From NCBI GenBank assembly GCA_946122785.1, contig CAMGYJ010000009.1, positions 7,098,937 to 7,162,936 of the forward strand: DNA of 64,000 bases, written 5' to 3'. The stretch comes from Linum tenue (taxonomy: Eukaryota; Streptophyta; Magnoliopsida; Malpighiales; Linaceae). Below are positions 34,366 through 45,919 of this stretch, piece by piece (positions within the stretch are counted from its first letter, which is position 1; each line of letters opens with the position of its first letter). Below the pieces are notes generated by a model that was not told the origin of the DNA, did not search any database, and saw only the letters and a program-made list of their open reading frames with translations. The translations under genes were made by a program, and so were the position numbers.

Positions 34366-35459
34366 TTTTCCTTCCCCCACAGTAAAACAACCCGAGAATC
34401 GACAAGCTTTTTCTCCTCCGGGTTTTGCTTGCTAAGATCAAGAGATTGAGCTAAACGGGGAAAGATCGAATTTTTCCAAGCATAAATTAAAAATGGAATT
34501 TCCAGGAAGGGGGAGCGAATGAATGAATAATGCTCTGGGGGAGTGGAAACCCTTTTTGTCTCTAGTGCAAAATGGGGAAACAAAATCTAAGATGCAAAGG
34601 AGGGGAGGAGGAGGAGGAGGAAGAAGGAGCTTGGAAAATTTTGTCCGCAAGGTGTTTGAGAAAAAGTGTTACAAATGGAATGCGTCTGGAATGAAGTTCT
34701 ATCGCCTATTTTCCGCCTTTGCTCTCTCTCTCTCTCTCTCTCTCTTTCTTTCGCCCTTGTATTTCTCTCTGTTGGATCGGAAGGAAAGAATTGTGTGTGT
34801 TTTAGCCTTTTGACAAGGCAAAAGAGAGTAAGGAACATCAACGTCTGAGAATCCAACTGATGGGAATTGTGGGAAGTGATCACATTTTCTTAACCACTCC
34901 GAAACTGTTCTTTTCCTTGATAAAAAAATTTTCATCCACATTCTATAAAAGAAACAAAACAACATTTCATCGATAATGAGAAATGAAAAATATGAGGAAA
35001 CGGGTGGTTTACGCTTTCCAGGTGGCTGTTAATGAGGTGTTTCAATTTGGTAGGTAGGGATATTGTTTTGACTTTTTTTCCTTATAAGAATTAGTTTTGA
35101 TTATTGTGAACAAAATTAATGTTAAATCTCTTAAAATAATTCGATGTTTTAGAAACTGTACCGTCCGGTTCAACCGGAAATACAGAGTATCGGTACGAAA
35201 ATGAAAGGTGGGGGCTAACGGTATGAATAAGTTGAACCATAATTAAACCATGATTTTATTATAAAATATCATGTCGCCGACTGTTTCGATATGGTTTCAC
35301 AATACTTGTAAAATTTACTATTTATGTAACACCTGATTCTCATTTGTCGTACATTCCTAACCACACTTAACTAATCAAATTATTTTTTTTTTACAAAATT
35401 GGAGTCCTGTCTAATCACATATCCTACTCTCGCCATGTTATTTTATGGAAAATATCATT
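34366..35459. other. VSR upstream region
   Basis: The probable VSR 5' leader and promoter. It includes a GA/CT-rich stretch: GGAGGAGGAGG near 34600-34620 and a (CT)n microsatellite at 34722-34745. Further upstream is AT-rich DNA. No coding region seen. Confidence 0.5.
34722..34745. repeat. (CT)n microsatellite
   Basis: A run of about twelve CT dinucleotides, reading GA on the VSR sense strand, upstream of the VSR start. GA-rich stretches are frequent in plant core promoters and leaders. Confidence 0.85.
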
Positions 35460-35850
35460 ATTTTTTTATATAAAAATTTAGAAGATTAACATATTATCGA
35501 TGCATCGGTTTATAATGAATAATGTATTTAGTTTTATTTTGGTAAATGTTGATGAAAAATAGTAGACATATGTTGAAACAAATTGCTCTTCGTCAAGGTC
35601 CAAGCAACAACTTCTATGCATTTTGATGTTTTTTCTTTGGTTCATTTGCTTGAAAATTTAATTATTTATAATTTTTTTTAGTATTGGGTAGTATCGCCCA
35701 CCTGACACAGCCTAAAAACACAAACCTTAAGGTTTTAAGTTTTTGGGTGGTCTTGAATTTAGTATTTATTTTAAAAGTAAAGTATATGGACCAAATGATT
35801 AAAATGATTAGACTCGAAACCACACCAACCCATGTATACTCCTACCACCA
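35460..35850. mobile_element. Decayed relative of the VSR-intron hAT-like MITE
   Basis: Several segments align in the same order with 32330-32729. Shared stretches are AACATATTAT.GATGCAT, AGACAT.TGTTGAA, TTTGTTTGAAA/TTTGCTTGAAA, GGTTTTAAGTTTTTGGGTGG and AACCCATGTA.ACTCCTA. Only the right part of the element is recognisable and the end has mutated (TACTCCTACC in place of TACACCCCTA). Confidence 0.65.
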
Positions 35851-36778
35851 CCTCCAGTTGCATAGTGCACTGATATGGCTCCACTTCATTCCATTTCGTG
35901 ATTGGAAGTCCTTTTTAAGGATTTCTCGTGACACCCCTAAAATTTTGGGAGAAAATTAGTTTGAATTTAGAAAAAAGAAAAGATAATAAATAATAGTATA
36001 TGTGGTTCACACTCGGGGACACTACAATTAAGAAAAAAAAATGTTATTCATTATACTACAAATAATTTGTTAGTCCGTAAAAACATAAATGTAACTATAA
36101 GCTAAAACAAAAGTCCAACTATAAATCCAAATTTCTCAAATTTTCTTTCTCAGGACATTAAAAACTAAATTATCAATTTCCCAACATTCTGACATTAAAA
36201 ACTAATTGTTCTTAATATAAATATTGGATTACAACACCACTAGGTAAAATTTATGGATCCGCCACTATTTCGGTAACCGAAACGTCATAGGATTATACAC
36301 AAGCTGCTCCAACTAACGAATTGCATCGCAATGCAAACCCACCTCAGATACACTTACACATCTTCAACTATGATATACTCCGAAACCCAGGAAACAAATC
36401 CTCACAGGAGACAAAATTAGGAAACATTTCCCACGTTGAAAACAACCTCATATCCCAAATTTGTGCCATAAACACCGCCGCGTCAATATACTCCAGCTTC
36501 CATGTGCCGCTCGGGAGGCGGGGAGGGGTGTCCAATAAGCTTCGGGTGACAATATAGTACAAGTTGTTGCAAACCACCACTTGCTGCTCGGGGCCTCGGG
36601 GTATTACTGGTTCAAGATGTTGGATCGGGGTCGAGCGCGAGATCGATCGGCTTCTTTTTCAGAAATCTCCCTTTCTTGTGACCAAACCCTAATCGAGCAA
36701 ATCGATGAAGAATTCGAGTGATAGAAATCCTTTCTCTATGAAAATGGAACAAATTTTTTGTTTTACTTGAACATAGGT
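35851..36778. other. Intergenic DNA
   Basis: No gene supported. A minus-strand GTGGCGGATCCATAAATT (near 36240-36257) resembles the hAT-associated sequence seen at 21277 and may be another transposon end. Confidence 0.4.
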
Positions 36779-37373
36779 TAATGCCACATTTGGTCATCGA
36801 GGACGATCGGAATCTACCCACTTCGCTGTCTTTTCTCCTTAGTCGTTGCGTTCAGTCGGAATCCCCGCTGCTAACTGAGAGTCTCGGTCCCTGCATCTTC
36901 TCCTCGCTCGTGAATCATCGATGCTGACCGAGAGTTCCGCCTTGCTAATCTCCTCTGCAGACTAGCCTCCGCCCTGCCGTCCATCTCCTCTGCAACCAGA
37001 GCAACATACGCCGCCATCCAAATGGTTGGTGGGAAAGCTCTGTCCATTTGTTGATGAATTTGCAATTCAATGTTGTCGAATCTGCCATTTTAGATTGTTT
37101 TGTTGTTGAATCCAACCTTTTTTTGCATTTGAGTGACGTGGCGGGTCGGGTTTGGTGACATTGCGGGTTAAAAAAGGGCGAGTCATCACTTCAGTTAAAA
37201 ACTTAAGCAATTGATTGACGGTGTTAACGAAGAATGACGGTGACGGAGACTAACGGAGAGTGACTAAATGTGACCTATTTCAGTAATTTGGGTGACCAAA
37301 ATTGATATTAATTTTATCTAGTGACTAAACATGACACAATTTACTAATTCCAGTGACCAAATGTGACATTTAT
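36779..37373. mobile_element. Inverted-repeat element with CACATTTGGTCA ends
   Basis: The left end TTAATGCCACATTTGGTCAT and the inverted right end (ATAAATGTCACATTTGGTCA on the minus strand) match at most positions. Just inside the right end are further TGACCAAA/TGACTAAATGTGAC units at about 37261-37335. The 0.6-kb interior is non-coding. Mutator-like non-autonomous elements have ends of this kind, but no 9-11 bp target duplication is evident, so the superfamily is a guess. Confidence 0.6.
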
Positions 37374-37731
37374 CGTGAAAAGGACATAACGGTTTTTAAG
37401 CCCAGATCTATCAGTCAATGAACTAGAAGTGTAAGCCCAGTCCAAATTGATCCAGACTTAAGCAATTAAAAAATGACCAATGAAGCACCTAAACATTTCA
37501 ATATTTGTGAGAAATGAAACTTTTGACGAGCTTACTGGAGGAAGGAGGACTGATTCATTCCGTAGATGATCTTTTTCGGACTTAGAATGGAAAAAAAGAG
37601 AAAAATTCTGGTATGAGTTCAAAAGAGTATCTTCTACAAGGAAACATGATATACGGATTTCTCCAGTTACATGTTTCAGGTTATGAAACCCTTCCTACAA
37701 AAGGATATGGCCATTACCCATCTCACTTACT
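37374..37731. other. 3' flank of the DUF936 gene
   Basis: 3' untranslated and intergenic DNA; nothing else recognised. Confidence 0.4.
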
Positions 37732-40185
37732 TTACTGCCAACCTTCAGGCATGGAGTTCAGGGAAGTTTTCTCCACATGTTTGAGTAGAATCCCACAAAT
37801 CTTGTTCCTAATCCTCCCGCAAGCTTCCGATTCGTAATCTTTCAACATGGATCCATCCTGAAGACATCTTCTGTCCAGGAACTCATTCACTCTCTTGATC
37901 TGGTACATCATTTCGGCTGCCTGCCCATCCGATCTCTCAGCAGAGACGATCCTTCTGCTAACCCATTCCAAATAGTCCTCAACGTAGGTGAAGAACCAAG
38001 TCCTGCATTCTTCGCTCAGCGAGCTGGCGAGTTCCATGGAAACTGGCAATGCACTTCCCTTGACCCAGCTTGGTTGGTTGCTCCCGTGTTGCGCCATCTC
38101 AAACACCATGTTGGGACTACTACTCTTTTGCTTCCTTATAACCACTATCCCGCCTTTGGCTTTGTGACTCTTGTGGCTTGATTTGTTAGACTTTCTGGCT
38201 TCTTGGTTGCCGTTGTTGATGGCCTCCAAGCGCGCTGAAACTGGGGTGAGATCGGATGCTAAAGCTTCTTTTATCCATGATGCTGCATTTTGCTTTCTGT
38301 CTGATGCCAGCTTGTGTCCTTCCATCACAAAATGAGGGTTGTGTTCATCGTGTGGTGGTGTTATCGGCGGGATGACATTTGTTAGTGACCGGAAGATCTG
38401 CTGCGTCTGAGTCAAATCCTCTTGAAGCCTGAAGAACTTGTCGATTGCTAGATGCTGGTCACCAACCTCAGCAGCTTGAAGTTCCGAATATATGCTGCAA
38501 AAGGATAACAGAATGTGAGTCAGTCCATATAAAGGAGACAAGCATAAAATTAAAAATCCAACTTGATCATTCATTCATTTGTGCTAAAAACTGTAGAAGG
38601 CTCCTGTATCAGAACTTCACTCAATACGAAATCCTAATTACGAAGGGAGGAGACTCATGCTGTGTTTCTTCTCCAATGCAAACTGAAGTGCCTAACTTAC
38701 AGATAGAAAGAGCCATGTGATTGAAAGATTTGTGCATACCTCAGGCATTTGAGCAATCTCTCAGCAGCTGAAGCCTCTTGTAAAGCCTCCACTGCAGTAG
38801 AAAGAGCTAGGTCCCTCTGCATGAGCACATCCTGCATAGAGTTTAAGATCCTAAGTGAACAATCAAACTTTTCCTCTCTGATGAGAGTATGTTATATATC
38901 AGGAAATGAAAATCTAGTTTAAAGCAAACTGATTTATGTACCTGTCCGATTTTTACCAAGGTGGAAGGAAGATAATCCCAGGATGGCCTGTTATCATCTG
39001 TGTGCTTATCAACTGTGGAACTCAAAATCGCATTCTGACTTGAGAAATCTTCACTCAATCGCCTTGGTGCCGACACAAAATTCTTGCTGACATATTTCGA
39101 TGGCCTGTTCATAGTCATACTAACAACTCTCCTCATAGTTTTGCAGCTCGAATTGTCATCTGAGCTATCATTCATTGACAATTGAACTGAAGAATTCTGT
39201 CCCCCAGAATCAAGCAAAACACCAAACACACACACACATTCAACCACCAAACAGAACTAAAGTAAAGCGGAATGGAAAAGCTTTTGATCAAACAAAAACT
39301 AAGTAGACTCACACAAGTATCAGCAGTATCCACCATTCTCACAACTTCAACATCATTATTCCAGCTCTTCCTGCTCACAGCTCCGGTGCTCGTCGTCAAT
39401 GTACTCTCGCAATCACTATCCCTATCCGCATTCCTCGATACGTTAGGATTGTTCTTCCGCAACCACATCTCCTCGTTCTTCTTACCTCTCAAACTCAGAG
39501 TGCTCTCCACATCCATCCCTCTAGGCCTGTAATTCAAGAGGCTCTTGCTCTTCTTCACCTCGTTCCCCTTTGGAGCACTGCCCGCCGGCCGCGATTTCTT
39601 GCTCGACGCCTCCTTCTTCTTCTGCTTCTCGGCCTCAACGCCGTTGTCTTCAATCGTCCAGCTCAGGGTCTTGATTCTGTCCCTCATCTCGTTTACACTC
39701 ACCCTGGGAGCCGTTAGGGTTTTCCCCTTGTCCGATTGTTCGATCCCACCGCCGCCGCCGCCGCAATATTCTCCGATGGATTCTAACTTGGAAACCCCAA
39801 GAAATTTCTCGAGGTTCTCGCTGGGGAGGAGATCTTTGGGATGCCCAGCACAAGGATGTCTCCCTGGAATCGGCCTCACGCCTTTGATCATCGGGACAGG
39901 ATACGCGGCCTCTAACCTCTCCACGTATATGAACTGACCTAGATGCAATTTGTTGCAGAGGATCATTTCGTCCTGTTCTTGCGGCAGCGAGACGAACATG
40001 GCGTGGGTCAAATCTGAAATCTTGAGGAAGAAGCCCTGATTGGGGTAAATTTCGCCGTCTTTCAACACCGGGATGATGCTCCTGATCTGTAACAGGACGG
40101 GATCTGGATCCCGTAGCAGCTTTTTGCCATGGACGTTCATTCGTTGCAGGAATTTCACAAGAACCCCTGACTCCAGTTCCTCCAT
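37732..40185 (-). CDS. DUF936-family protein
   Basis: Four exons (39313-40185, 38942-39196, 38740-38831, 37732-38494) encode 660 residues. The N-terminus [17 protein letters not shown], then [30 protein letters not shown] and [20 protein letters not shown], is the DUF936 signature. A Lys/Ser-rich basic middle ([20 protein letters not shown]) looks disordered. The C-terminal part after about 380 is helical ([37 protein letters not shown]) and ends near [10 protein letters not shown]. As I recall, the plant-specific DUF936 family includes Arabidopsis CORD proteins, which disorder cortical microtubules; assigning that role here is inference. The ATG at 40183-40185 is the family start. All junctions are GT-AG. 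It diverges from the small gene at 41748. Confidence 0.9.
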
Positions 40186-41614
40186 TTTTCCTTTTCTCGT
40201 TCCTCCTTCGAGAGAATTAATTCTACGAATTCAAGAAAATGGGTAGTCCTAGATCAGGAGAAGGAGCAATGGGTTTCTTTGGCTTAGCAGGAAATCGTAT
40301 TGAGAATTCTGATTCGGAGGAGGGTTTAATTGAATTTTTTTTTTGTTCGTTTGAGTTCTTCCCCCTCTCTTAATCCCTCTCTCTCCCGGTGCAGGGGAGG
40401 AGGTAGTTATTACCGTTAATGAGTCATGGTCTGCAGAATCAATCTTTGTTATTATATACAAAACTAAGGTTCTAAATTTCGGAAAGGAATTTTCCTAATT
40501 GTGATGGGAAATAATTCCGTCTCACATCGCATAAACTTGATGAGTATTCCCTTCAGCATTGTTTGAATTGATCGTAATTAAATAAATATCGATCGAGAAT
40601 AGTATAATAACAGTTATAGTGTTGTTATGTCTTAAAAAAAAAGTTGTAGTGTTGTTATGTATGGTGATTAATCTCGTAGAACTGTTAGGAGTTTGCTACT
40701 ATGATTTGTAGTAACTGTCTAAGTTAATTTTACTTGGAGTTTGGTGGGATCTCCGATAGATAATAGAGTTAGTTAGGCTGATTAAACACATTAACGAATT
40801 AGATCGACCTCCACAAGGGTAGTCGCATCGAGCACGAGTCAGGATCAGGTGCCAAATGGAGTTCCTTTTGACCACTGCCAAAATCTATTGATGGATGAAT
40901 ATTTTTGTCCATATATACAATATATATATATGGCTACCCCCACCATAAATTCATTATCAATGTTATGAAATTTGTCAACCATCCCATCCGGTACCTTGAA
41001 AACTGACACTGCATAGGAAAACTGCAACTGTGCTACTGATTTAATCGGTAGTTCTCGGGCCGCCACACAGATAGAGTCTTTTCCTTCTATCCCTTATAGT
41101 TTTTTTTTCTTCTTCTTCCGAACTCTATCTTTCATATCCTCAATCAGCATTTTCTTCGAAACGCCCGACATCCATGGCAAGACCCAAATACTTGTTACGC
41201 TTGACAAACTCTCTTCATCTCTAGAACGCCACTTATTTCCAAACTCCTATGATTGGAGATATATTGAAGTTAGAATGATACTTTAAACTTATCCTCGAAG
41301 TTCACCATTTGATCGGACTCCTCATAATCTCTGAGAACCTTTTTTCAGCTCTCCTTAATCAAATCTTCTAGTAGCTGTTTCAAACTATTTTGGAAACAAC
41401 TTGGTAATAGGGATATGGCACTATTTCTATCTATCTAGCTAGCTAGCTTGTGCTAATTTCCCACCACCTTTCCTAATTCCAATTCCGCGCCTCGCTAACC
41501 AAGCTGCCTGGTAATCGGCACGTTGAAATTGACCATTCCACATTCAACATTTTCGTCGCCACAAAGTCCAAACTTTATCCGATATAAAAAAAAAGTCCAC
41601 CACCACAAACCCAC
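40186..41614. other. Divergent intergenic region
   Basis: Upstream sequence of the DUF936 gene (CT-rich near 40355-40385) and of the small gene at 41748. No coding region seen in about 1.4 kb. Confidence 0.45.
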
Positions 41615-41622
41615 TATAAATA
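41615..41622 (+). promoter_or_regulatory. TATA box of the small His-rich gene
   Basis: TATAAATA within CCACTATAAATACACA, 125 bases before the chosen ATG. It also shows that the longer open frame beginning at 41523 cannot all be translated. Confidence 0.7.
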
Positions 41623-41747
41623 CACATATCCCTTCCCTTTCTCTCCTCATTCATTCCATCTCAACAATCCAATCCATAAATTTTCCTTCTAAAACCACTA
41701 CAAGCAAGCACAACAGTAAAAACCCAACCAGAAACCAAATTCAAACC

Positions 41748-42167
41748 ATGGACGGGCTGATTCCGTTTCTGTTCCACGCGATGAAGAAGCACGGCAACAA
41801 CAACAACAAGCCGCACCACCACCACCACCGCCGCTCCATGTCATTCTCCGAGGGCTCCACCAGGAGCTACCACTTGCTCGTCCAACCGGACTCCTTCAGC
41901 GGCTCATCTCATCATCGCCGGACAAGGTCGGAGTTTCAGATGCCGACTCCGGCGGCCACCGCTGCTGATCATTTCTCCGGCCAGCATGATCTGCTTCGCA
42001 CCGGCAGCCTGAGGAAGCGCCACGCCAATCATCATGACTCCCCTGTTAGTATTACTACTGCTGCTGGTGGTGCCGGTGAATCCAAGTACGCGGTGGCCGG
42101 CAGCATAGCCGCCGCCGGGAATGTCAATGTCAACGACGGTCGTGGGGCGATGCATGGCGGCCACTAG
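41748..42167 (+). CDS. Small basic His/Ser-rich protein of unknown function (139 aa)
   Basis: Single-exon frame. I chose the ATG in CAAACCATGGACG because it follows the TATA box and begins MDGLIPFLFHAMKKHG, an N-terminus I have seen in small uncharacterised plant proteins. A frame-open region extends upstream to 41523 but lies partly before the TATA box. The protein has a run of five His then RRSMSFSEGSTRSYHLL, followed by SSHHRRTRSEFQMP. Several Arg-x-x-Ser sites could be phosphorylated. The C-terminal half is Ala/Gly-rich. There is no signal peptide or membrane segment. Function unknown. It could be a stress-induced short protein, but that is a guess. Confidence 0.65.
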   Translation: MDGLIPFLFHAMKKHGNNNNKPHHHHHRRSMSFSEGSTRSYHLLVQPDSFSGSSHHRRTRSEFQMPTPAATAADHFSGQHDLLRTGSLRKRHANHHDSPVSITTAAGGAGESKYAVAGSIAAAGNVNVNDGRGAMHGGH

Positions 42168-42400
42168 CTATTCAGTTCAAAGATAAAAAAGAACGGCAGA
42201 TTGTGTCCTGCCTGCAGGAATTGCTTGATTCATTTGCGTGCTGTAATGTCGTTCCAAAAAGATTCTTTTATTTTTTTTTCCGGCGAGGATTGTACGTGTA
42301 TCGATGTGGTTTGCTTGATTATTTTTTATTCTTCTTTCTTCAACTTTTTTTTATTCTTCTGTATATTGTTTGACTGAGATGTCTTGATTGATTCAGAGCA

Positions 42401-42545
42401 ATGGGAATTTGTATATTTTGACTAATTAATTGCGCGCCACTTTCCTCTGAATTGCCTCGCTAATGCTAGTTACGTACGTTCACATCGTAGACTTGACTTT
42501 CTTGGGTGAGGTGAGATGTGAACGATTTGAAATCGTTGATTTAGT
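42401..42545. repeat. Direct repeat, left copy, flanking a CACTA remnant
   Basis: This segment matches 44081-44220 over about 140 bases with scattered mismatches and a four-base indel. Shared stretches include GCGCGCCACTTTCCTCTGAA, GTTACGTACGTTCACATCGT and GAACGATTTGAAATC. It lies about 230 bases after the stop codon of the small gene. Confidence 0.85.
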
Positions 42546-42562
42546 TGCTGGATATATGGGGG

Positions 42563-43950
42563 CCACCACAAGAAGGGAAAGGAGAAATGGACTTTTTGAA
42601 CGACGACGGCCTAAATACGATACGATACTCCAAAAGGTTAAAATAACAAGATAATGATACTAAAAAAAGACGGCCATTAGTGATAAAAATTAGCAATGAC
42701 GGGTCAAATTCGTCGCTAATAACCACTTTTAGGGACGATATTTCACTTTCGTCAACAAATGTCTCGTCAATGATTTATCTATTTGTGACAAAGTCTAGAC
42801 GTCGTCGGTAAAGACAGTTATCTTCATCACTAACTCTATTTTTTGGAGAGAAAAGTTGGCGCCATGGTTATTTGCTACGAATAAAATATGGTCGTCTGTA
42901 ATGTTCCGTCAAAACATTGTGTTTGCGACAAAACCTGAACGTCGTCGGTAAAGACTTTCGTTACTGACAAAAAAAAATAGCGATGGCGGGATATTTTGTC
43001 GCTAATAAGTAATTTTAGGGACGATATTTCACTTTCGTCAGCAATGTTTCTCCAATGTTTTATCTATTTGCGACAAAGCCTAAACATCGTCGGTAAAGAC
43101 AAGATCCTTCGTCACTAACTCTAATTTTTGAAGGGAAAATGTTCGTCAACAAGTTATATTTTTGCGACAAAGACAAGATATACTTCCACGCTCTCAAATC
43201 TTATTTGTATTGCATGGGCATAGTTTATATATAAGAACTATCAATGTGAGGCTACTGAAACTTTCACAATTTTTTCTAGGAAGAAAGAATAAACCATCCA
43301 CCAAAAATAGAACTATAAATGTGAAAGCTCAAAATATTTTAGCAAAATAAAAATAAAAATTCAATCTACAAGTCTTCAAGCCCCTCTCTTCTCCAATGTA
43401 TTTCATAATCTTCATCATTTTTAATCCCTAGAGGAGTAGTCACTGAAATCATCTCTTCTTGATATGCTTCACCCCCATCATCATCATCATCTGGCATCTG
43501 AAACAAATTTCTTGGCTTTGTTTCAATCACTATTGCCCAGTTAGGATTTTTTTATACAAGGCACATAATAAACTTGTATACACTAACTCGCTAAGATAAA
43601 TGACTCTTGAGTATTCGATAGTCATGCCTTATTGATGGTAGTAATACCATGATGATCCTTCTTGTAGCCAATGCCTTCCCGAGTTATGTCATACCAATCA
43701 CATTGAAAAAGGACAACTCGAAGACCTTCTGTGTATCGGAGTTCAATCACTTTAATAAGAGTTCCATAATAAGAAATGTTGTCATTATTCTCCCCTCTCA
43801 CCATCACACCACTATTTTGAGTACGTCTATTCTGCTCTCGATTTTTTGTGTGAAATCTAAACCCATTAATATAATAACCTGAGTAGTAGCTGACTCTTCT
43901 ATCTAGACCACGAGCTAGAGATAATAGAGAAAGAGTCACACTTTCAGGAT
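42563..43950 (-). pseudogene. CACTA (En/Spm) transposon remnant with DUF4216-type coding region
   Basis: On the minus strand, 43939-43622 encodes LARGLDRRVSYYSGYYINGF and, later, ISYYGTLIKVIELRYTEGLR then VVLFQCDWYDITREGIGYKK. This is the DUF4216 domain found at the C-terminus of plant CACTA transposases. Downstream of it on the same strand (43620-43440), broken frames recover FILAS and VIETKPRNLFQMPDDDDDGG, the usual continuation. Stops and frameshifts make it a pseudogene. 42640-43170 holds two to three copies of a unit of about 290 bases with GTCGCTAATAA, GGGACGATATTTCACTTTCG and CGTCGGTAAAGAC words, typical of CACTA subterminal repeats. A degenerate end may be CCACCACAAGAAGG at 42563. The opposite end is missing. 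Confidence 0.82.
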
Positions 43951-44080
43951 GCTCCTGAAAGGCATCCTGAAAGTTGATGTTTTGCTTTTGTTTTCTTTTG
44001 GGACGAGATATGTTATTGGATTACATTTTATCTACATTATACTTATCAAAGATTTGGTTATTTAGAATCTTGTTATTTAA

Positions 44081-44220
44081 TAATGAAATTTGTATATTTG
44101 ACTAATTGCGCGCCACTTTCCTCTGAATTGCCTAGCTAATGCTGGTTACGTACGTTCACATCGTAGACTTGAATTTTTGGGTGAGGTGAGATATGAACGA
44201 TTTGAAATCATTACTTTAGA
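44081..44220. repeat. Direct repeat, right copy, flanking a CACTA remnant
   Basis: Second copy of the 42401-42545 segment. The copies are 1.68 kb apart and bracket the CACTA remnant. Confidence 0.85.
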
Positions 44221-45919
44221 TTCTACGTTTAAGAATGCTAAAACAAACATAGAAAGTTTCCGGAAGAAGAAGAATCAGTTTGATAATGAGTTAAGATCGT
44301 TCGTCCCATCACATATATATGTAGGAGTTGAATCCATGAATTGTTTCATGAGAGGTTGCTTTGATGTCACTCTTATTCATATGAAAGGTTGTCCATATCC
44401 ACATGAAAAGTTATCCTTATCCATTTCAAATGTTGCTCTCTATCTATAAGATTGTCCCTATCATAAGGTCATCTTTATCCATAAGTTTGTTCTTATCAAT
44501 GAATATGTAACCGCCACTAAATCCAAAAAAAATGTGTCCCTTCATTGAATTAGAATATTTGATTTGGTTGGTCTAACCCCAAATCGGTTTAGTCGGTCCA
44601 ACCCCAAAGCTATTAAACTTCTAAGTAACATTGACAATATTATCCACCATATATCCCAATCCTTTTCAAAAGAGCACACGAAACTAAAGTCTGAGTTTCT
44701 TGATGCGGCTACACTTCATGCTTACGTATGTCGAATCTGTTATCCGAGTACCCGCACAATACACTTTGTCAAATATATTTAAATTTCATTCTCTTATTTC
44801 ATGCAGGATAACAAATACCTACCTTAGGATGACAAATTGTGTGCTTCAATTTCTAATAATGAGTTTTCCACATTGAATTCAACCTCTAACAATGTACTAG
44901 AGAGAATTTTGGTATCTCATAATACAATTGGAAACTACATGCAGTTTAAGCTCATACCTTTCACAGACTTGACCACCAAATCACAAACTAATCATTTTTT
45001 TTTTCAAATGACCAACTAAATTATCTCAAGTTCAATCATACTGTATAGACATGACTCCATGAGTAATCAATTCACAGATTTTACCATATCTAACTCCCAC
45101 ATGACCGTATTTGCCATTATCACTTGGATATATGTCTTAGCTAATATTGCTCTTTATGTGCAACATGCGTTTGTTAGCCTCTAGGAGTGTTTATACATAT
45201 TTGATGCTTTTTGGGTAGTTTTTCAATATTTCAGGCCAAGGTATATCATAGAGAATCATCATGTATTTGGACTGGACATCACAACTCTTGAACTAGAAGC
45301 AACTCAGAAAAAAATGGCGGTCCAGAGTGCCCCTTAGATCAAAGTATGAAGAATGATCTGAAAAAGGACGAGAATACGAGAGTGTGGGTTCAACGAACAA
45401 GAATAGAGTTCTAACGAGGCAATAAAAACCCACTCGAAAATCGTCTTCTAATTTGATGACCAAAAGCCTTTCCTTTGGCCCCAGGAAAAGGATAATCGCT
45501 AACGATCCTAAGAGAGAGAGGTCTTCCCCTAGAAAATTTTGATTTTGTCGAGTAATATTGAAGTGTGATTCGGAAGCTTTCGATTGTTAGTCGATCTATA
45601 CGGATTGATTATTCTCTGGTGTGAAGAGAAATCATCTCAGGCTTAGAGATTGCAATAAGAATTTCCTATGGAATTCCTTAGAGAAAGGAATCGTATAGTA
45701 CGATTGTCCATTGATATACTGATAAATCGTAGAATACAAAGCCGGGCTCCACAAGCATCCCCGAGATAAGTGCTGGACATGCCACAGGCTCGAGCATATA
45801 TATGATAATAAATGTTACACACCATGTGAAAATTAGTCAACTAATAATTCAATTAGAACATTCAAATTTTCAAGTATGATTCCATCAATTACTCGATCTG
45901 GGTATGGCTAAGATGTGAT
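44221..45919. other. Intergenic AT-rich DNA downstream of polygalacturonase 1
   Basis: No gene supported. Repeated TTATCCAT/CCTTATC words occur at 44390-44490. At 45773-45797 GGACATGCCACAGGCT begins a segment shared with the 3' flank of the second polygalacturonase, so part of this is a conserved 3' untranslated region. Confidence 0.45.

Noticed and set aside
34366..34380. VSR start five codons upstream
   Set aside because: That start would be GTG; the first ATG is at 34363-34365.
39272..39937. Plus-strand frames opposite DUF936 exon 1
   Set aside because: No family similarity; the minus-strand reading has a conserved domain and consistent splice sites.
41523..41747. N-terminal extension of the small His-rich gene
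   Set aside because: The extension begins before the TATA box at 41615, so it would not be in the mRNA.
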